In this document: one piece after another, positions 60,682-64,000 of the stretch
Layout: each line of letters opens with the position of its first letter
Position numbering within the stretch: the first letter of the stretch is position 1
Translations under genes and position numbers: made by a program
NCBI RefSeq assembly: GCF_022352215.1
Contig: NZ_JAKRWF010000004.1
Coordinates: forward strand, 1 to 64,000
Direction of reading: 5' to 3'
From: Flavihumibacter cheonanensis
GTDB lineage: Bacteria; Bacteroidota; Bacteroidia; Chitinophagales; Chitinophagaceae
DNA length: 64,000 nucleotides
The notes under the pieces: generated by a model
What the model was told of the DNA's origin: nothing
The model's input: the letters and a program-made list of their open reading frames with translations, nothing else
The model's database searches: none

Positions 60682-63600
60682 ATGGCAGCCAAGTATCGTG
60701 AGTTTCAACAGTTGAATTTACCATCCATCGAGACAACCATTCTCGAGAAATGGGCAAAGCACCAGGCATTTGAAAAAAGTATTGAAGTGCGGGAAGGGGC
60801 TCCTTCATTCGTGTTTTATGAAGGTCCGCCGAGCGCGAATGGTATGCCTGGCATTCACCATGTGATCTCTCGGACGCTGAAAGACCTGGTTTGTCGCTAT
60901 AAAACCATGCAGGGATTCCAGGTGAAAAGAAAAGGCGGCTGGGATACCCATGGATTGCCTATTGAACTGGGAGTAGAGAAGGAATTGGGTATTACCAAAG
61001 AAGATATTGGCAAGAGTATCAGCATTGAGGAATACAATCAGAAATGCCGGGAAGCGGTATTGCGGTTCAAGGATAAATGGGATGAACTGACCAATAAAAT
61101 GGGTTACTGGGTAGACCTGAAAGACCCTTATGTAACCTTTGAAAACGAATATATCGAAACCCTCTGGTGGTTGTTAAAACGCCTGCATGAAAAGGGATTA
61201 CTTTATAAGAGTGTTAGCATCCAACCCTATTCTCCTGCGGCCGGAACCGGACTGAGTTCACATGAACTCAACCAACCTGGCACATATAAAGATGTAAAGG
61301 ATACTTCTGCAGTTGCGATGTTCAAAGCAGTAAAGGATGAGAAATCGCAGTTTCTTTTTGATGCCGTTGAGTCTTCCATGCGTCTCACTTCTCACGTCTC
61401 ACATCTCACGTCAGACATCTTCTTCCTGGCCTGGACCACCACTCCCTGGACGCTTCCAAGCAACCTGGGGTTAACTGTGGGACCGAATATCGATTATGTT
61501 TTGGTGCAGACCTTCAACCCGTATACACATTTGCCTGTGAATGTTGTACTGGCGAAATCCCTGCTGGGCAAGTATTTCAAGCCGGAAGGCGAAAATGGTA
61601 ATTTTGAAAATTATTCAGCAGAGACTAAGTTATTACCCTGGAAAATAATTGCTGAGTTCAAGGGGTCTTCGATTGAGCGTGCCCGTTATGAACAACTGTT
61701 GCCCTATGAAGCAAACAGTCCGGCTGTAGCAGGAGGTGATCCTTTCAGAGTGCTCTGCGATACCTTTGTAACCACCGAAGATGGTACCGGTATCGTGCAT
61801 ACAGCTCCAGCTTTTGGTGCGGATGACTTTAAGGTTGGAAAGAAATATGGAATTGGCTTCCTGGCCATGGTGGATAGGGAGGGAAAATTTGTAGACGGAC
61901 TGGGAGAATTCAGTGGTCGCTTTGTAAAGAATTACAAAGATGATCCGAATTATGTGGATGTGAATGTTGACATCAGTGTAAAACTGAAGAAAGAAAACCG
62001 TGCGTTTAAAGTTGAGAAATACGAACACAGTTATCCGCATTGCTGGAGAACAGATAAGCCGGTATTGTATTACCCGCTGGATGCCTGGTTCATTCGTACC
62101 ACAGCGGTAAAAGACCGGATGGTGGAATTGAATAAAACCATCAACTGGAAGCCCAAGGCAACCGGTGAAGGCAGATTTGGCAACTGGCTGGAGAATATGG
62201 TGGACTGGAATCTGAGCAGATCCCGGTATTGGGGAACACCTCTTCCGATCTGGAGAACAGCAGATGGAAAGGAAGAAAAATGCATTGGATCCATTGCTGA
62301 GTTAAATGCGGAAATCCGTAAGGCAAATGAAGTGCTGGGTGGAGATATCAATAAACATTATTTGCACGATGGCATCCTTGATTTGCATAAACCCTATGTG
62401 GATGAAGTGGTGCTGGTAAATGAAAGCGGTCAGCCTATGCATCGGGAACCGGATTTGATTGATGTGTGGTTTGATAGTGGTGCAATGCCTTATGCACAAT
62501 GGGGACTGGACCAGGAGAAGCTGAAAGCAGGAGCAGAGCAGCCCTTCAATGCACCCTTTGAGCAGAATTATCCGGCTGATTTCATTGCAGAAGGCGTGGA
62601 CCAGACCCGTGGCTGGTTTTATACCTTACATGCATTAGGCGTATTGTTGTATGATAGCGTTGCCTACAAAACAGTAGTGTCGAATGGATTGGTACTAGAC
62701 AAGAATGGCAATAAGATGAGTAAGCGCCTGGGCAATGTGGTGGATCCTTTCAAGACCATTGAAACCTTTGGCGCGGATGCTACCAGGTGGTACCTGATCA
62801 CCAATGCATCCCCCTGGGATAGTTTGAAATTTGACCTGGAGGGTATCCGCGAAGTGCAGCGGAAGTTCTTTGGTACCTTATATAATACCTACCAGTTTTT
62901 TGTACTCTATGCGAATGTGGACGGATTTGCTTTCAAGGAAGCTTCCATCCCATTGGAAGAACGCCCTGAAATTGACCGCTGGATACTGTCGTCTTTGAAT
63001 ACACTGGTGAAGGAAGTGACTGCGGCATTTGATGATTATGAACCCACCCAGGCTGGACGACTCATTGAAGATTTTGTGGATGAGCAGTTGAGCAACTGGT
63101 ATGTGCGTTTGTGCAGACGCCGGTTCTGGAAAGGTGATTACAGCCAGGATAAAATAGCTGCCTATCAGACCTTATATGAATGCCTTGAGACCATCGCAAG
63201 GCTGATGGCACCGGTATCGCCCTTTTTTGCAGACTGGTTGTTCAGCAACCTGAATGAGGTAACGGGTCGTCTAAATGGAGAATCTGTTCATCATGTATTG
63301 TATCCAAAGGCTGATGAAAGCCGGATTGACCAAAGCCTGGAAGAGCGGATGAAACTAGCCCAGGATGCCTCTTCTCTGGTATTAGGTTTGCGGAAAAAAG
63401 TGAATATCAAGGTACGGCAACCCTTGCAGAAAGTGCTAATCCCGGTATTGAACCCGGCGATGAAAGAACAGTTACTGAAAGTGGAAGACCTGATCAAGTC
63501 GGAAGTGAATGTGAAAGAACTGCAGTACCTGACCGATGCGGAAGGATTCATTAAAAAGAAAATCAAGCCGGATTTCAAGGCGCTGGGTAAGCGGGTAGGG

Positions 63601-64000
63601 GCAAAAATGAAGGCTGTATCGGCCGCCATTCAGGCCTTTGATCAGGAAGCCATTTCAAAGCTTGAAAAAGAAGGATCATATTCTTTGGAAATTGATAGCG
63701 AACCCTTAATATTACAAATCCATGAGGTGGAAATATCCAGCGAGGATATTCCGGGCTGGCTGGTAAGCTCAAAAGGAGCACTGACAGTGGCCCTGGACGT
63801 GACAGTGACACCGGAACTGGAGCAGGAAGGCAATGCACGCGAGCTGGTGAACAGAATCCAGAAGATCCGTAAGGACAATGGATATGAACTCACTGACCGG
63901 ATTGCTATCAGGCTGGCAGGAATTGGAAGTCTGGCGGATTCGGTTAAGCAATTTGCCAACTACATTAAAACAGAGGTTTTGGCGGATGAGCTCGAATTAG
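60682..64000 (+). CDS. ileS: Isoleucyl-tRNA synthetase (3' end outside window)
   Basis: The start is the ATG at 60682, and the frame is open for 1106 codons to the window end. The HIGH-type motif is GIHH at residues 57-60 and the KMSKS-type motif is KMSKR at residues 678-682. WTTTPWTLPSN marks the start of the editing domain. The length and WDTHGLPIE context match the long eukaryote-like (type 2) IleRS used by many Bacteroidota. The predicted end is probably just past the window. Residues ~234-246 (RLTSHVSHLTS) derive from a heptamer repeat at 61381-61415, an unusual in-frame insertion. Confidence 0.96.
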   Translation, partial: MAAKYREFQQLNLPSIETTILEKWAKHQAFEKSIEVREGAPSFVFYEGPPSANGMPGIHHVISRTLKDLVCRYKTMQGFQVKRKGGWDTHGLPIELGVEKELGITKEDIGKSISIEEYNQKCREAVLRFKDKWDELTNKMGYWVDLKDPYVTFENEYIETLWWLLKRLHEKGLLYKSVSIQPYSPAAGTGLSSHELNQPGTYKDVKDTSAVAMFKAVKDEKSQFLFDAVESSMRLTSHVSHLTSDIFFLAWTTTPWTLPSNLGLTVGPNIDYVLVQTFNPYTHLPVNVVLAKSLLGKYFKPEGENGNFENYSAETKLLPWKIIAEFKGSSIERARYEQLLPYEANSPAVAGGDPFRVLCDTFVTTEDGTGIVHTAPAFGADDFKVGKKYGIGFLAMVDREGKFVDGLGEFSGRFVKNYKDDPNYVDVNVDISVKLKKENRAFKVEKYEHSYPHCWRTDKPVLYYPLDAWFIRTTAVKDRMVELNKTINWKPKATGEGRFGNWLENMVDWNLSRSRYWGTPLPIWRTADGKEEKCIGSIAELNAEIRKANEVLGGDINKHYLHDGILDLHKPYVDEVVLVNESGQPMHREPDLIDVWFDSGAMPYAQWGLDQEKLKAGAEQPFNAPFEQNYPADFIAEGVDQTRGWFYTLHALGVLLYDSVAYKTVVSNGLVLDKNGNKMSKRLGNVVDPFKTIETFGADATRWYLITNASPWDSLKFDLEGIREVQRKFFGTLYNTYQFFVLYANVDGFAFKEASIPLEERPEIDRWILSSLNTLVKEVTAAFDDYEPTQAGRLIEDFVDEQLSNWYVRLCRRRFWKGDYSQDKIAAYQTLYECLETIARLMAPVSPFFADWLFSNLNEVTGRLNGESVHHVLYPKADESRIDQSLEERMKLAQDASSLVLGLRKKVNIKVRQPLQKVLIPVLNPAMKEQLLKVEDLIKSEVNVKELQYLTDAEGFIKKKIKPDFKALGKRVGAKMKAVSAAIQAFDQEAISKLEKEGSYSLEIDSEPLILQIHEVEISSEDIPGWLVSSKGALTVALDVTVTPELEQEGNARELVNRIQKIRKDNGYELTDRIAIRLAGIGSLADSVKQFANYIKTEVLADELEL
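61381..61415 (-). repeat. Heptamer array inside ileS (antisense GTGAGAC type)
   Basis: CGTCTCA, CTTCTCA, CGTCTCA, CATCTCA and CGTCAGA follow one another; in complement they are the GTGAGAC/GTGAGAA type found after hemH. The array is read in frame as RLTSHVSHLTSD, just before the conserved FLAWTTTPW segment. Confidence 0.8.

Noticed and set aside
60682-64000. Possible frameshift in ileS
   Set aside because: Codon positions at the start, at the GIHH and KMSKR motifs and at the window end are all in the same frame. The heptamer insertion keeps the frame.
1-64000. tRNA and rRNA genes
   Set aside because: I saw no tRNA-like arms or rRNA signatures while reading either strand. A dedicated scan would be needed to exclude a single tRNA.

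Overview
The window reads as chromosomal DNA of an aerobic Bacteroidota bacterium, most likely Chitinophagaceae-like. The evidence is a SusC/SusD pair, a type IX secretion (gliding-type) C-terminal domain, a moaC-moaB fusion, TAnnTTTG-type promoter boxes, several TonB-dependent receptors and a LytS/LytTR pair. Assignment to a family or genus is inference.

Region 1 (1-4333) looks like an integron-type gene-cassette array without an integrase in view. Small minus-strand genes alternate with ~135-204 bp imperfect palindromes. In every cassette that can be tested, the end sequence at its 5' boundary is the reverse complement of the outer core of its own downstream palindrome, as expected for recombination at G|TT. 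Region 2 (4334-5480) has no convincing gene; it holds an exact 11-bp-period repeat. A CRP-consensus palindrome follows at 5481-5496.

Region 3 (5561-23424) is the main metabolic block: a small membrane protein, then coxM-coxS-coxL with the form I CO dehydrogenase signature AYRCSFR, coxG, coxD, coxE, two XdhC-type maturases (the first fused to a YHS metal-binding domain), mocA, moaA, a TonB-dependent receptor, moeA, a TSUP permease, moaD, moeB-rhodanese, moaE and moaCB. The genes are so tightly packed, with many ATGA/GTGA overlaps, that it is probably one operon that makes the enzyme, its molybdopterin-cytosine-dinucleotide cofactor and perhaps its metal supply.

Region 4 (23453-24585) is a mobile mystery protein A/B pair (Xre regulator plus Fic enzyme) behind a nested palindromic operator. 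Region 5 (24620-33649) holds a TetR regulator divergent from a SusC/SusD-phosphodiesterase-M20 peptidase operon with a 26-bp palindrome in between.

Region 6 (33653-44429) is a nearly complete heme pathway: hemA-C-D-E-F-B-(YCII)-hemL on the minus strand, hemH and hemJ on the plus strand, then hemN on the minus strand. A FecA-like receptor follows. Region 7 (46907-60543) contains small membrane proteins, a membrane-anchored methyltransferase, a LytS/LytTR system, a vanadium-haloperoxidase-type phosphatase, a PaiB-like protein, TPR and OmpA-family envelope proteins and a T9SS cargo protein. The window ends inside ileS (60682-64000).

Short tandem heptamers (GTGARRN) occur three times: over the stop codons of hemH and the FecA-like gene, and in frame inside ileS.
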